Positions 1 to 9,837 of a DNA stretch of 64,000 nucleotides are shown piece after piece. The position numbers were made by a program, and so were the translations under genes. Position 1 is the first letter of the stretch. Each line of letters starts with the position of its first letter. The notes beneath the pieces are model-generated. The model saw only the letters and a program-made list of their open reading frames with translations. It was not told where the DNA came from and made no database searches. Source of the stretch: Massilia sp. Se16.2.3 (lineage in GTDB: Bacteria > Pseudomonadota > Gammaproteobacteria > Burkholderiales > Burkholderiaceae_D). The stretch lies in NCBI RefSeq assembly GCF_014171595.1, contig NZ_CP050451.1, forward strand, positions 310,001 to 374,000. The letters run 5' to 3'.

Positions 1-470
1 AGTTCGTCGAGCCCGATTTCGTCCCCATGACCCAGGAAATCCTGGCCGCCACCGGGGTCGACCCGCATTACCTGAAGTTCGAGCTGACCGAGACGCTGGT
101 GGTCACCGATTTCGCCCATACGGTCGAAACCATGGAAACCCTGCGCCGCCTCGGCATCACCTTCTCGCTCGACGACTTCGGCACCGGCTATTCGTCGCTG
201 GCCTACCTGCGCAAGCTGCCGCTGGACCAGCTGAAAATCGATTACTCCTTCATGCGCGACGTCCTCACCGACCGCAACGACGCCTCGATCGTGCGCTCGA
301 TCATCGCCTTGGGGGACAGCCTCGGCCTGCAGGTCATCGCCGAGGGCGTGGAGACGGCGGGCCAGCGCGACTTCCTGTCCGAGGCGGGCTGCTTCGTCTA
401 CCAGGGCTACCTGTACGAGCCGGCCCTGAGCGGCGAGCGTTTTACCGAGTACGCGGCGAGCCTGCATTAG
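1..470 (+). CDS. EAL domain protein, C-terminal fragment (cyclic-di-GMP phosphodiesterase type)
   Basis: The reading frame is open from the left edge (frame beginning at base 3) and stops at 470, so only the last ~155 residues are visible. Seen: ELTET, the loop-6 motif DDFGTGYSSLAYL, LKIDYSF and VIAEGVET, which carry the metal- and water-coordinating Asp pair, Lys and Glu of the EAL fold. Known of the family: such proteins linearise cyclic-di-GMP to pGpG and lower its level in the cytoplasm. The EAL signature itself and any sensory, PAS or GGDEF domain lie upstream of the window, so specificity and full architecture cannot be judged. The visible catalytic positions look intact, which favours an active phosphodiesterase. 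Confidence 0.93.
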   Translation, partial: FVEPDFVPMTQEILAATGVDPHYLKFELTETLVVTDFAHTVETMETLRRLGITFSLDDFGTGYSSLAYLRKLPLDQLKIDYSFMRDVLTDRNDASIVRSIIALGDSLGLQVIAEGVETAGQRDFLSEAGCFVYQGYLYEPALSGERFTEYAASLH

Positions 471-503
471 ACAGCTTCATTACCCGCAATCTGTCGTGTC
501 TCT

Positions 504-600
504 CGCAGGGCGGGCTCCCCACGCGTGCTTGCCGGTAGTGGGGCTGTTGCCTGTACCGTTCGCGGTATCTTGCGTCCGCGTGGGCGGAGCCCATCCTGCG
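504..600. repeat. REP/BIME-like inverted repeat, copy 1
   Basis: Arms 504-525 and 577-600 are inverted copies (CGCAGGGCGGGCTCC.. against CGCAGGATGGGCTCC..) ending in CCCACGCG. The right arm folds on itself (TGGGC-GGA-GCCCA). It sits between the converging EAL gene and ompW-like gene. Same family as the elements at 3150-3230, 12291-12397 and 47229-47375. Confidence 0.7.
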
Positions 601-622
601 GGAGAAGCCGCGGACTGCGGAC

Positions 623-657
623 GAAAAAAAGCCGGCAGGGCTTGCACCGTGCCGGCT
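623..657 (-). terminator. Rho-independent terminator of the OmpW-like gene
   Basis: Stem AGCCGGC / GCCGGCT (630-636 with 651-657) followed on the minus strand by seven T (complement of the A run 624-630), 20 bases after the stop codon. Confidence 0.8.
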
Positions 658-678
658 CCATCGACGCTGAACGTCGTC

Positions 679-1365
679 TTAGAACTTGTAGCCCACCGCC
701 AGCACGACCGCCACCGGATCGAGCTTCATGTGCTGGTTCTGGCCGGTCGAGAAGTGCACGTCGGTGCGCAGGCGGCTCTTGTTGACCGTCACGTCGGCGA
801 ACCATTTATCGGTCAGGTTCATCGCCACGCCCACTTGCGCGGTGTAGGTGAACTTGTTGTCGATCTCGAAGGTCGTCGGCGTGCTGCTGCCCGGGTTGGT
901 GAGCGCAGTCAGCTTGCCCGAACCGCGTTCCTTCATGAAGTAGGCATAGGTCGCGCCCAGGCCGACATAGGGACGGAAGGTGGCGCTCGGTGCGAAGAAG
1001 CGGTACTGCGCGAACAGCGTCGGCGGCAGCGCCTCGACGGTGCCCAGTTCGCCGGTGCCGGCGATCGCGCCTGCGCCCATGATCTTGTGCTTGTACGGCG
1101 TACCCAGCGCGCCTTCGAGCGAGATATTGTCGGTCAGGCCGTAGGCGATGATCAGCACCGGCTGGATGTCGCTCTCGACGTCGGCCTTGGTACCCGGCAG
1201 GGCCGGTGCCGAGATGTCGCCGCTGTCGACTTTCGGGCTCAGCTGGTTGAAACCGAACTTGGCGGTCCACTGGCCGGCGGACTGGGCCGAGGCGGTCGAG
1301 GCGCATGCCAGCGCGGCAGCCACCACCAGCGCTTTCATGGCGCTATTGAAACGTACTTTCATCAT
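679..1365 (-). CDS. OmpW family outer membrane protein
   Basis: 228 residues, the usual OmpW length. An N-terminal signal peptide (basic start, then VVAAALACASTASA, cleavage near residue 27) precedes an eight-stranded barrel-type sequence with alternating hydrophobic/aromatic strands, SLEGALGTPY, RPYVGLGATYAYF and a C-terminal aromatic residue in VLAVGYKF, which is the sorting signal for the BAM complex. OmpW proteins form narrow barrels with a hydrophobic lateral channel and are often tied to stress or hydrophobic substrate passage; the substrate here is unknown. AGGAG lies just upstream of two consecutive ATG codons; I took the first. A terminator follows at 623-657. Confidence 0.9.
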   Translation of the reverse strand: MMKVRFNSAMKALVVAAALACASTASAQSAGQWTAKFGFNQLSPKVDSGDISAPALPGTKADVESDIQPVLIIAYGLTDNISLEGALGTPYKHKIMGAGAIAGTGELGTVEALPPTLFAQYRFFAPSATFRPYVGLGATYAYFMKERGSGKLTALTNPGSSTPTTFEIDNKFTYTAQVGVAMNLTDKWFADVTVNKSRLRTDVHFSTGQNQHMKLDPVAVVLAVGYKF

Positions 1366-1450
1366 TTCTCCTGATTCTTATTGGCGCAAGGACCCGGCGG
1401 GCGCGCACGGCAAGTGCGTCATCGGCCCGCGCGGGCAAGCTTTATCGTTT

Positions 1451-2764
1451 TTACAGCCAGCCCTTCTTGGCCATGTCGGCCAGCACGTAGCGGGCAACCA
1501 GCCAGTACTCGTATGGCGTCGGGTGGATGTCGTCGGCGAACATGTAGTGGCTCACGTCAGGACCGGTTGCGTCCTTGATGGTGCAGGTCAGCGACGACTC
1601 GGTGGCGCAAGCCTTGGTGGTCGTGTTGGTCAGGCCATACGGGGCCGGGTTGGTCACCTGGTCCTTGCTCACCGCGTACAGGTCGACATACATCACGCGC
1701 GCGTCGGTACCCAGGCCGGCTTTCAGCTGGGCATTGAAGGTGTTGACCATGGTGTCGATCAGCGGCTGCAGCGCCGGCTGTGCGCGTCCCGACGGGGTGT
1801 TGGCGACGTCCGGCAGGTTGTTGACGATGACGTAGTTGGCACCCTTGGCCAGCAGCTGGGTCTTGACGATGCCGGCCAGTTCGGCGCCGGCCTTGCCCAG
1901 TTCGCCCACCAGGGTCGCAGCGTTGGCAGCGGCGTATTCGCCCGCGGCCTTGGTGCCGGCAGCGGTTGCATCCGTGCCGGCCTTGGTGGCCGCGGCAACG
2001 GCGGCAGCCTGGGTCGCGCCTTGCGACATCGCCACACCCACGGCCGCGTTGACGATCGCGCTCTGGCCGTTGGCGGCGTTGGCGGCGACCGCTTGCTGGA
2101 TGAGCGGCGCGGCGGTGGCCGGGTTCAAGGTGGTTGCTGCCAGGCCGCTGATGAGCAGGCCAGGGAAGGCCTGCTCGCCTGCACGCTTGCCGGCGGCGCT
2201 GACGGCGCCCAGTTGCATCAGCACGTCGTTACCGCCAGCCATGATGGTGACGATTTCGGTGCCGCTGAACTTGCCGCCGGTCTTGGCCAGGTGGTTCGCG
2301 ACCTGGGTCACGACCGGCACGGTCATTTCGCCCAGTTCCGGCTTGACGGCCGGGTTGCCCGGACCGATCGGATTGGTGACGCGGGCACCGCCCTGTGCAT
2401 AGTTGAAGCAGCTCGGGTTGTTGGTCACCGGGACGTTGGTGCCGGCCGTATTGCCCAGCAGGCCAGTCTGGGCGGCGCAAGGCGCCGGCAGCTTCAATTC
2501 GGCCGCCAGCACTTCGGTCCAGTTCAGGCCGGTCAGCACGGAATTCGTCGCGGTGCTGTTGCCGTTGATGGTGAATTTACCGCCGCCGGCGGCCTTGATC
2601 GCGCCGACGTTATAGGTACCGACGTCCGACAGGCTGTCGCCGAACGTGACTTGCTGGCTGAACGCAACCTTGTGCGTTTGGTCGCCACCACTGCTACCGG
2701 TACCGCCGCAAGCGGCGAGCGCCGCTGCGGTCAGCAGCGCGAGCGCAAAATTCTTTTGACGCAT
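1451..2764 (-). CDS. SGNH/GDSL-type esterase lipoprotein
   Basis: 437 residues. The start has a lipoprotein signal ending LAAC (Cys19), followed by a Gly/Ser tether, so a membrane-anchored location is likely. GDSL hydrolase blocks are present in order: FGDSLSD (41-47, nucleophile Ser), NYAQGGARV (121-129), AGGND (176-180) and DDIHPT (411-416, Asp/His of the triad). Residues ~184-300 form a long alanine-rich insertion between blocks III and V that is unusual and probably helical. Family members hydrolyse lipid, acyl or carbohydrate esters; the natural substrate cannot be told from sequence. Transcribed alone; the next gene upstream is over 450 bases away. Confidence 0.88.
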   Translation of the reverse strand: MRQKNFALALLTAAALAACGGTGSSGGDQTHKVAFSQQVTFGDSLSDVGTYNVGAIKAAGGGKFTINGNSTATNSVLTGLNWTEVLAAELKLPAPCAAQTGLLGNTAGTNVPVTNNPSCFNYAQGGARVTNPIGPGNPAVKPELGEMTVPVVTQVANHLAKTGGKFSGTEIVTIMAGGNDVLMQLGAVSAAGKRAGEQAFPGLLISGLAATTLNPATAAPLIQQAVAANAANGQSAIVNAAVGVAMSQGATQAAAVAAATKAGTDATAAGTKAAGEYAAANAATLVGELGKAGAELAGIVKTQLLAKGANYVIVNNLPDVANTPSGRAQPALQPLIDTMVNTFNAQLKAGLGTDARVMYVDLYAVSKDQVTNPAPYGLTNTTTKACATESSLTCTIKDATGPDVSHYMFADDIHPTPYEYWLVARYVLADMAKKGWL

Positions 2765-3149
2765 TGTGTCTCCTAGGGGATTGGATATTTTTCTGTGAAA
2801 CGAACGCCCGTGCTATTCGTGTCCCAAACTAATATGCCAGTGTTCTTGCTGCTTGTATAGAAATTTATATTGTCATGGTGTCAACCAAAGACAACACCCA
2901 GGCAGCAAGGCCGACAATCTTGCCGATTATAACAAGCATTGTTATGGGCAATATCTCGAAGCGTGGCGGGGGACGCGGAGACGAGGCGCAGGGTGAACGG
3001 CTCCACCATGACGCTCGCATCGCCGCGGCCCGGATGCCGTCCACGCGTTCGCGTGGCTCGTGCATGTGGTAACGGTATTCGGAGAGGAGTTGAACGCGTG
3101 GTCGGCGCAGACGTTCCGTGGACGCTCGCGCCAGGGTTGGAGCCGACCA
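2765..3149. other. Intergenic stretch, no gene seen
   Basis: No reading frame here has credible protein character. AT-rich bases just upstream of the GDSL gene (about 2790-2960) probably hold its promoter; the rest is featureless up to the repeat at 3150. A tRNA-like reading on the minus strand near 3130 was checked and rejected. Confidence 0.5.
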
Positions 3150-3230
3150 CCCTGCAGGCCGGGCGGGTTCCCCGCCCGGTGGTGATCGAAACGGATGACC
3201 GGCGCACCCCGCGTGGTGCGCCCGCCCTAC
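3150..3230. repeat. REP/BIME-like double hairpin, copy 2 (divergent)
   Basis: Two adjacent hairpins: a perfect 9-bp stem 3159-3167/3171-3179 (CCGGGCGGG, loop TTC) and an 8-bp stem 3201-3208/3215-3222 (GGCGCACC). The right edge reads CCGCCCTAC, matching the CCCTACG edge of the other copies. The minus-strand TAG of this edge (3227-3229) is the stop codon of the sua5 gene. May also act as its transcription terminator. Confidence 0.55.
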
Positions 3231-4270
3231 ACCGCCGCGTCGCGGTTCAGCAAGCCGTGCACGATCCCGGTCGATCCATGCGCGGCGCGGCGCAGGCGGT
3301 CGTTGACGCCCAGCCAGGCACCATCCTGCGGCGGCGCCTCGACCAGGATCACATCGGCTCCCTTGCCATCCATCGCGCGCAGGGCCGCGTACAGGGCGTG
3401 GGCGAAGCCTTCCGGCGTGGCCGGCAGGCGCAGGCTGGCATGTGCCGCGGGCAAATCCGAATAATGGATGAGGGCGACCTTGCGGCCCGCGTCAATCAGG
3501 CGCGCCAGCGTCTGCGTCAGCGTTGCCGTGTCCTGCATCGCCACCGGCGTATGCGGCGCGTAATGCGATTCCAGCGTGCCGGAAGCGCGCGGCGCCTCCG
3601 CATCTGGTGCGCTCGGCAATTGATCGATGACGGCGGCAATCGCCTCGGCGCTCACGTGGCCAGGACGCAGCAGTACCGGGCCGTGGCTGGCCAGGCGCGA
3701 CAGGTCGACGATGGTCGATTCGATGCCGACATCGGCCGCGCCGCCGTCGAGCACCAGCGCGACGCTGCCGTCGCTGCCGAATTCGTCGCGCACGTGCTGG
3801 GCCGTCGTCGGGCTGACGTGGCCGAATTTATTCGCCGACGGCGCGGCGATGCCGCCCTGCCCGCCCTTGAAGGCGCGCAGCAGCGCGATCGCCACCGGGT
3901 GAGACGGGCAGCGCAATCCCACCGTGTCCTGGCCGCCGCTGACGGCATCCGGAATGTTCGGCGCGCGCTTGACGATCATCGTCAGCGGCCCCGACCAGAA
4001 AGCCTCGGCCAGCGCATGCGCCTGCGGCGGAATGTCGCAGGCCCAGTGGGCGATGTCGGCCCCTGGTGCCAGGTGCACGATCACCGGGTGATCCTGCGGC
4101 CGGCCCTTGGCGGCATAGATGGCGGCCACCGCCGCCGGGTTCTCGGCATCGGCGCCCAGGCCATAGACGGTCTCGGTCGGGAAAGCGACCAGGTGGCCCG
4201 CTTCCAGCGCACGCGCCGCGGCCTCTACCGCTGCCTGGTCGATGGCGCCGTTGGACGATTCGCTGCTCAT
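3227..4270 (-). CDS. L-threonylcarbamoyladenylate synthase (Sua5/YciO/YrdC family)
   Basis: 347 residues. Makes threonylcarbamoyl-AMP from threonine, bicarbonate and ATP, the first step of t6A modification of ANN-decoding tRNAs. The YrdC core is clear: [54 protein letters not shown] and [12 protein letters not shown]-terminal extension (~210-347) ending around HYAPHTPV.. and a Rossmann-like tail fits the longer Sua5 form rather than the short TsaC form. The start ATG (4268-4270) overlaps the stop of purK by ATGA, so it is translationally coupled to the purine genes. Its stop codon lies inside a REP-like element. Confidence 0.93.
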   Translation of the reverse strand: MSSESSNGAIDQAAVEAAARALEAGHLVAFPTETVYGLGADAENPAAVAAIYAAKGRPQDHPVIVHLAPGADIAHWACDIPPQAHALAEAFWSGPLTMIVKRAPNIPDAVSGGQDTVGLRCPSHPVAIALLRAFKGGQGGIAAPSANKFGHVSPTTAQHVRDEFGSDGSVALVLDGGAADVGIESTIVDLSRLASHGPVLLRPGHVSAEAIAAVIDQLPSAPDAEAPRASGTLESHYAPHTPVAMQDTATLTQTLARLIDAGRKVALIHYSDLPAAHASLRLPATPEGFAHALYAALRAMDGKGADVILVEAPPQDGAWLGVNDRLRRAAHGSTGIVHGLLNRDAAV

Positions 4271-5472
4271 GGCGCGATCCCGAGGATGGCGCAGGCGGCG
4301 CGCGTTTGCTCTTGCGCCTCCGCCGGGGTCGGCGCCACGAAAGTCACGTGGCCCATCTTGCGTCCACGGCGCGGATCGTCCTTGCCGTACAGGTGCAGGA
4401 AGGCGCCGGGCAGCGCCAGCACGCGCTCCCAGGCCGGTTCGCGCACGGTGTCGCTCGTGCCCTCGAACCAGACGTCGCCCGGGATATTGAGCATGACGGC
4501 CGGAGAGTGCTGGCGGCAATCGCCCAGCGGCAAGCGCGCCATCGCCCGGACCTGCTGGGCGAACTGGCTGGTGACGCAGGCATCCATCGTGTAGTGGCCG
4601 CTGTTGTGCGGGCGCGGCGCCATTTCGTTGACGACCAGCGAACCGTCCTCCAGCACGAAAAACTCGATGCAGAGCACGCCCACGTAGCCGAGCTGGGCCA
4701 CGATGGCGCGGGCGGCGTCCTGGGCGCGTTGCGCGCACTCCGGCGACACGTTCGGCCCCGGCACGGTGGTCGTGAACAGGATGCCGTCGCGGTGCACATT
4801 CTCGGCGATCGGATAGACTACCGACGCGCCGTCATGGCCGCGCGCAGTGAGCACCGACACCTCGTAGGCCAGCGGCAGCATTTTTTCCAGCAGGCAGGTC
4901 ACGCCGTCCATCGCTTCGAAGGCGGCGCGCACCTCGTCGCGCGTTTTGACACGGACCTGGCCCTTGCCGTCGTAACCCATGCGCACGGTTTTCAGGATAC
5001 CCGGCAGCAGATCGTCATCGATGGCATCGATGTCGGCTTGCGTGGCGATCACCTTGTGCGGCGCCGGCATCACGCCGGACCGCGGCGCGCACGCGACGAA
5101 AAAGCGTTTCTCGGCAATTCGGTCCTGGGCGATGGCGACGCAGGCGCCGGCGGGTGCGACGAAACTGCCCTGCGCCAGCAGCTTCATGCTGTCGGCCGGC
5201 ACGTTCTCGAACTCGGTGGTGACGGCGCTGCAGAGCGCGGCCAGCTGGCCCAGCGCGATGCTGTCGTCGTAGCCGGCCTGAACCTGCCGCTCGGCGACCT
5301 GCCCTGCCGGACTGTCGGCGGCCGGCTCCAGCACGGCAACCTTGTAGCCCATCGCCTGGGCGGCGTGGGCGAACATGCGCCCGAGCTGGCCGCCTCCCAT
5401 GACGCCGAGCCAGGTCGGCGGATGGGCGCTGGGGAGGATGGGGGCGGACTGCGGAGTACTCTTGTTGCTCAT
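4267..5472 (-). CDS. purK: 5-(carboxyamino)imidazole ribonucleotide synthase
   Basis: 401 residues, ATP-grasp fold. Converts AIR plus bicarbonate and ATP to N5-CAIR in de novo purine synthesis. Seen: [18 protein letters not shown] near the N terminus (nucleotide/substrate fold), [41 protein letters not shown] short N-terminal extension (about 17 residues) precedes the conserved start. Overlaps sua5 by 4 bases and is 7 bases from purE, so purE, purK and sua5 are one transcription unit. Confidence 0.97.
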   Translation of the reverse strand: MSNKSTPQSAPILPSAHPPTWLGVMGGGQLGRMFAHAAQAMGYKVAVLEPAADSPAGQVAERQVQAGYDDSIALGQLAALCSAVTTEFENVPADSMKLLAQGSFVAPAGACVAIAQDRIAEKRFFVACAPRSGVMPAPHKVIATQADIDAIDDDLLPGILKTVRMGYDGKGQVRVKTRDEVRAAFEAMDGVTCLLEKMLPLAYEVSVLTARGHDGASVVYPIAENVHRDGILFTTTVPGPNVSPECAQRAQDAARAIVAQLGYVGVLCIEFFVLEDGSLVVNEMAPRPHNSGHYTMDACVTSQFAQQVRAMARLPLGDCRQHSPAVMLNIPGDVWFEGTSDTVREPAWERVLALPGAFLHLYGKDDPRRGRKMGHVTFVAPTPAEAQEQTRAACAILGIAP

Positions 5473-5479
5473 AACACCT

Positions 5480-5977
5480 TCAGACAGGCAAGGTCATCGC
5501 TTTGGCGGCGGCGGTCTGCTCAATGCGGAATTGTTCCGGGCGGGCGGCCAGCGCGTCGTCGGTGGCGGCCAGCATGGCCACCGCCGTCAGCGCGGCATTC
5601 GCGGCGCCCGCTTCGCCGATGGCGAAGGTGGATACCGGCACGCCTTTCGGCATCTGCACGATCGACAGCAGCGAATCCTCGCCGCGCAGGTATTTCGACG
5701 GCACCGGCACGCCCAGCACCGGGACGATGGTTTTCGCGGCGATCATGCCCGGCAGGTGAGCGGCGCCGCCGGCACCGGCGATGATGGCGCGGAGGCCCCG
5801 CGCGCGCGCGCTGCCTGCATAGGCGAACATCTCGTCGGGCATGCGGTGCGCCGAAATCACCTGCGCCTCGAAGGCCACGCCGAACTGTTTCAGCATCTCG
5901 CAAGCATGCTGCATCACATCCCAGTCCGACGAGGAACCCATCACCACGCCGACCAGCGGTTTCACTCCATCGCTCAT
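5480..5977 (-). CDS. purE: N5-carboxyaminoimidazole ribonucleotide mutase
   Basis: 165 residues, standard class I PurE length. Moves the carboxyl group of N5-CAIR to carbon 4 to give CAIR. Seen: [17 protein letters not shown] at the N terminus, [26 protein letters not shown] and PVLGVPV, the substrate-binding loops and the His of the active site. Presence of both PurE and PurK indicates the bacterial two-step route. Lies 2 bases downstream of purC. Confidence 0.97.
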   Translation of the reverse strand: MSDGVKPLVGVVMGSSSDWDVMQHACEMLKQFGVAFEAQVISAHRMPDEMFAYAGSARARGLRAIIAGAGGAAHLPGMIAAKTIVPVLGVPVPSKYLRGEDSLLSIVQMPKGVPVSTFAIGEAGAANAALTAVAMLAATDDALAARPEQFRIEQTAAAKAMTLPV

Positions 5978-5979
5978 CG

Positions 5980-6882
5980 TCAGGCCTTCAGCTTTTCGCC
6001 GGTCAGGCGTTCGATGGCTTCGAAGTACTTGGCCTGGGTTTTACTGATGACCTCTTCCGGCAGGTGCGGCGCCGGCGCGGTCTTGTTCCAGTCGGACAGG
6101 GTCTCCAGGTAGTCGCGCACGAACTGCTTGTCGAAAGACGGCGGCGACATGCCCGGCGCGTACGAGTCGGCCGGCCAGAAGCGCGAGGAATCGGCGGTCA
6201 GCACTTCGTCCATCAGGTGCAGCACATTGTTCTCGTCCAGGCCGAATTCGAACTTGGTGTCGGCGATGATGATCCCGCGGGTCGCCGCGTATTCCGCAGC
6301 GGCGGTGTAGAGCTGGATCGAGACCTCGCGCATCTTCGCGGCCAGTTCCGGGCCGATGCGGCTTTCCATGTCGGCGAACGAGATGTTCTCGTCGTGCTCG
6401 CCGATGTCGGCTTTCGCGGCCGGCGTGAAGATCGGCTGCGGCAGTTTATCCGCCTGGCGCAGGCCCGGCGGCAGTTCGATACCGCAGATGGCGCCGTTTG
6501 CCTGATAGTCCTTCCAGCCGGAACCGATGATGTAACCGCGCACCACCGCTTCCACCATGATGGGTTTCAGGCGCTTGGCCACGACGGCGCGGCCGCGCAC
6601 CTGCTCCACCTCACTTGGTGCCACGACGCTGTCGGGTGTCACGCCGGTCAGGTGGTTCGGCACGATGTGGCCGAGCTTCTCGAACCAGAAGTCGCTCATC
6701 TGGTTCAGTACCATGCCCTTGCCCGGGATCGGTTCGTTCATGACGACGTCGAAGGCCGACAGGCGGTCGGTGGTGACGATCAGGATCTTGTCGTCGCCGA
6801 CAGCGTAGTTGTCGCGCACTTTGCCGCGGCCGAGCAGTGGCAGGGACTGGATCGAGGATTGGTAGAGGCTGTTCATAGACAT
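5980..6882 (-). CDS. purC: SAICAR synthase
   Basis: About 300 residues. Joins CAIR and aspartate with ATP to form SAICAR. Seen: [60 protein letters not shown] and [13 protein letters not shown], all family landmarks. Start choice is uncertain: ATG at 6882 or two codons later at 6876; neither has a good Shine-Dalgarno sequence, and the family N terminus ([13 protein letters not shown]) fits both. Upstream lies a 97-bp repeat that separates it from fba. Confidence 0.95.
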   Translation of the reverse strand: MSMNSLYQSSIQSLPLLGRGKVRDNYAVGDDKILIVTTDRLSAFDVVMNEPIPGKGMVLNQMSDFWFEKLGHIVPNHLTGVTPDSVVAPSEVEQVRGRAVVAKRLKPIMVEAVVRGYIIGSGWKDYQANGAICGIELPPGLRQADKLPQPIFTPAAKADIGEHDENISFADMESRIGPELAAKMREVSIQLYTAAAEYAATRGIIIADTKFEFGLDENNVLHLMDEVLTADSSRFWPADSYAPGMSPPSFDKQFVRDYLETLSDWNKTAPAPHLPEEVISKTQAKYFEAIERLTGEKLKA

Positions 6883-6952
6883 GAGGATCAGGGAAACCAA
6901 CTAAGCGGAATCGGCGGAGCAGGTTGCCCTGTCCGCCAGTAAGGACCTCGAA

Positions 6953-7049
6953 AAACCGTAGCGAGCGGCGGCAATGTTGGTCGAGAAGCGCAGCTGTACG
7001 AACAGTACAGCGAGCATCACAGGCCGACAGTGCAACGCGCAGTAGGTTT
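6953..7049 (+). repeat. 97-bp dispersed repeat, copy A
   Basis: Begins AAACCGTAGCGAGCGGCGGC and ends AACGCGCAGTAGGTTT. An inverted, closely similar copy lies at 8211-8306 on the other side of fba. Shared blocks are the first ~23 bases, GAGAAGC-CAGCTGT, GTACAGCGAGCATC and the last ~20 bases; the stretches between differ. The ends are imperfect inverted repeats (AAACC..TA..GCG), giving a MITE-like look. No protein is encoded. Confidence 0.8.
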
Positions 7050-7103
7050 GTCGCGGTCCGAGAAGCCGGACTACCGTGCGGCAGCCCGTTCGACAACGCT
7101 ATT

Positions 7104-8168
7104 TTACTTGACGACTTGCGCCAGCTCGCCGGCCTTGTAACGCTCGGCCATTTTCTCCAGCGGAATCGGCTTGATCTTCGATGCCTGGCCTTCGCAGCCG
7201 AAGGACAGGTAACGCGCCTTGCAGACTTCCATTGCCGCTTCGCGCGCAGGCTTGTTGTAGTCGCGCGGATCGAACTTCGACGGGTTCTGGAACATGAACT
7301 TGCGGATCGCCGCGGTCATGGCCAGGCGGATGTCGGTGTCGATGTTGATCTTGCGAACGCCGTGCTTGATGCCTTCCTGGATCTCTTCGACCGGAACACC
7401 GTAGGTTTCCTTCATGTCGCCGCCGAATTCGCGGATGATCGCCAGCAGTTCCTGCGGCACCGACGACGAGCCGTGCATCACCAGGTGGGTGTTCGGGATG
7501 CGCGCGTGGATTTCCTTGATGCGGTCGATCGCCAGGATGTCGCCGGTCGGCTTGCGGGTGAACTTGTAGGCGCCGTGCGAGGTGCCGATGGCGATTGCCA
7601 GCGCGTCGCACTGGGTGCGTGCGACGAAGTCGGCAGCCTGGTCGACGTCGGTCAGCAGCTGTTCGCGGGTCATGGTGCCGTCGGCGCCGTGGCCGTCTTC
7701 CTTGTCGCCCTTCATCGTTTCCAGCGAACCGAGCACGCCCAGTTCCGCTTCGACGGTCACGCCGATCGAGTGCGCGAACTTGACGACTTCTTTCGACACT
7801 TCGACGTTGTATTCATACGAGGCGACCGACTTGCCGTCCGCTTCCAGCGAACCGTCCATCATCACCGAGGAAAAGCCCGAACGGATCGCGGCCATGCAGA
7901 CCGCCGGCGACTGGCCGTGGTCCTGGTGCATCACGACCGGGATATGCGGATAGGCTTCGACGGCGGCGTCGATCAGGTGGCGCAGGAAGGCTTCGCCGGC
8001 GTACTTGCGCGCGCCAGCCGAGGCCTGCATGATCACCGGGCTGTTGGTGGCGTCGGCCGCGGCCATGATGGCCTGCACCTGTTCCAGGTTGTTGACGTTG
8101 AACGCCGGCAGGCCGTAGCCGTTCTCGGCGGCGTGGTCCAGCAGTTGACGCAGTGATACGAGTGCCAT
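7104..8168 (-). CDS. fba: Class II fructose-bisphosphate aldolase
   Basis: 354 residues. Splits or forms fructose 1,6-bisphosphate from DHAP and glyceraldehyde 3-phosphate, zinc dependent. Seen: [10 protein letters not shown], the zinc-binding HQDHG (81-85), [24 protein letters not shown] and HGSSSVP. Start ATG 8166-8168 is preceded by GGAG at 8176-8179 (minus strand), which rules out the longer upstream reading. Positioned between pyk and purC in a same-strand block, but bracketed by inverted 97-bp repeats. Confidence 0.97.
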   Translation of the reverse strand: MALVSLRQLLDHAAENGYGLPAFNVNNLEQVQAIMAAADATNSPVIMQASAGARKYAGEAFLRHLIDAAVEAYPHIPVVMHQDHGQSPAVCMAAIRSGFSSVMMDGSLEADGKSVASYEYNVEVSKEVVKFAHSIGVTVEAELGVLGSLETMKGDKEDGHGADGTMTREQLLTDVDQAADFVARTQCDALAIAIGTSHGAYKFTRKPTGDILAIDRIKEIHARIPNTHLVMHGSSSVPQELLAIIREFGGDMKETYGVPVEEIQEGIKHGVRKINIDTDIRLAMTAAIRKFMFQNPSKFDPRDYNKPAREAAMEVCKARYLSFGCEGQASKIKPIPLEKMAERYKAGELAQVVK

Positions 8169-8210
8169 GGTAGTACTCCAAACAATTAAGAAACTGTTCC
8201 AGGAGAGCAT

Positions 8211-8306
8211 AAACCTACTGCGCGTTGCACTTCGCGTTTGCGATGCTCGCTGTACATGCGCACAGCTGTGCTTCTCACCGCGAATTGCCGCCGCTCGCTA
8301 CGGTTT
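8211..8306 (-). repeat. 97-bp dispersed repeat, copy B (inverted relative to copy A)
   Basis: Read on the minus strand it begins AAACCGTAGCGAGCGGCGGC and ends AACGCGCAGTAGGTTT like copy A, with internal CAGCTGT and GTACAGCGAGCATC conserved. It lies between pyk (stop 8347) and fba (start 8168), so both copies sit in gaps of the same operon-like block in opposite orientation. Confidence 0.8.
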
Positions 8307-8346
8307 CTGTCTCTCCTGCCCGGACTTCGACAACGCGAAGCCGCTT

Positions 8347-9810
8347 TTAATCCTTGTAGGTCTCGCCGACGCGCACGATTTTCAGTGCATTGGTGCCGCC
8401 GGCCTCGCCCATTGGCGAGCCCCAGGTGACGACGATGGTGTCGCCCGGGCTGACCATGCCTTCCTTGATCAATAGTTCTTCCGCCTTGCGCAGCACGGCG
8501 TGGCTGCCGCCTTCCTGCAGCAGGTGGAATGCTCGCACGTTGCGGTACAGGGAGGCCTTGCGCTGCGTCGTTTGTGACGGGGTCAGGGCGAAAATCGGGG
8601 TGTCGATGTTATGTCGGCTCATCCACAGTGCCGTCGAGCCCGACTCGGTCAGCGCGACGATGGCTTTTACGGCCAGGTGGTGCGCCGTGAACAGGGTGCC
8701 GTAGGCAATCGACTGGTCGATGCGGGTGAATTCCACGTTCAGGAAGTCCGCGTCGAGCTTGTTGTATTCGGATTGTTCCGCCTCCAGGCAGATCGCGGCC
8801 ATCATTTCGACGGTCTCGATCGGATACTTGCCCGATGCGGTCTCGGCCGAGGTCATGACGGCGTCGGTGCCGTCCAGCACGGCATTGGCCACGTCCGACA
8901 CTTCGGCGCGGGTCGGGACGGCGTTGACGATCATCGACTCCATCATCTGCGTCGCGGTAATGGCCAGCTTGTTCGACGCGCGTGCCATGCGGATCATGCG
9001 CTTTTGCAGGGCCGGCACGGCGGCGTTACCCACTTCCACCGCCAGGTCGCCACGCGCGACCATGATGCCGTCGGACGCATCGAGAATTTCCTGCAGCACG
9101 GGGATGGCTTCGGCACGCTCGATCTTGGCGATCATCATCGGCTTGTGGCCGTAGGGCTCGCCGGCGATGTTCGCCAGCTGGCGCGCCATTTCCATGTCGG
9201 TCGCGCTTTTCGGGAACGAGATCGCCAGATAGTCGGCCTGGAAGCTCATCGCGGTCTTGATGTCTTCCATGTCCTTGGCGGTCAGCGCCGGCGCGGTGAG
9301 TCCCCCGCCTTGGCGGTTGATGCCCTTGTTGTTCGACAGTTCGCCGCCCACTTTCACCGTGGTGCAGATCTCGTGGCCGACGACCTTGTCGACGACCAGC
9401 ACGATCAGGCCGTCGTTGAGCAGCAGCCGGTCGCCGGGACGCACGTCGCGCGGCAGGGCTTTATAGTCGAGACCGACGCGTTCCTGGTTGCCCAGCTCGC
9501 CGTTTTCGCCCCATTTGGCGTCGAGGATGAACTTGTCGCCATTGTTCAGGAAGATCTTGCCGTCTTCGAATTTACCAACGCGGATCTTCGGTCCCTGCAT
9601 GTCGGCCATGATCGCGACCTCGGTCCCGCATTCGGCGGCGGCGCGGCGTACCAGCGCGGCGCGGTCGATGTGGTCCTGGGCCCGGCCGTGCGAGAAATTC
9701 AGGCGCACGACGTCGACGCCGGCACGGATCATCCGCACGAGGATATCGAAATCGGTCGATGCCGGGCCGATGGTGGCAACGATCTTGGTGGCGTTGTACA
9801 GAGGGCGCAT
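8347..9810 (-). CDS. pyk: Pyruvate kinase
   Basis: 487 residues. Transfers phosphate from phosphoenolpyruvate to ADP. Seen: TKIVATIGPAS at the N terminus, RLNFSHG, DMQGPKIRVG, the active-site segment MIAKIERAEAIP then DGIMVARGDLAVEV, and ATQMMESMI. The C-terminal allosteric domain is complete. The start ATG at 9810 begins the conserved MRPLYNATK; a longer reading upstream has no support. Lies 57 bases after pgk, with a hairpin in the gap. Confidence 0.97.
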   Translation of the reverse strand: MRPLYNATKIVATIGPASTDFDILVRMIRAGVDVVRLNFSHGRAQDHIDRAALVRRAAAECGTEVAIMADMQGPKIRVGKFEDGKIFLNNGDKFILDAKWGENGELGNQERVGLDYKALPRDVRPGDRLLLNDGLIVLVVDKVVGHEICTTVKVGGELSNNKGINRQGGGLTAPALTAKDMEDIKTAMSFQADYLAISFPKSATDMEMARQLANIAGEPYGHKPMMIAKIERAEAIPVLQEILDASDGIMVARGDLAVEVGNAAVPALQKRMIRMARASNKLAITATQMMESMIVNAVPTRAEVSDVANAVLDGTDAVMTSAETASGKYPIETVEMMAAICLEAEQSEYNKLDADFLNVEFTRIDQSIAYGTLFTAHHLAVKAIVALTESGSTALWMSRHNIDTPIFALTPSQTTQRKASLYRNVRAFHLLQEGGSHAVLRKAEELLIKEGMVSPGDTIVVTWGSPMGEAGGTNALKIVRVGETYKD

Positions 9811-9837
9811 GTTGGAATCCTTGATTCTGAAATGAGA

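Noticed and set aside
3110..3180. Possible tRNA on the minus strand (translation pattern VVGSNPGA)
   Set aside because: No TTCRA T-loop, no acceptor stem and no anticodon arm can be built; the structure present is the REP-like hairpin.
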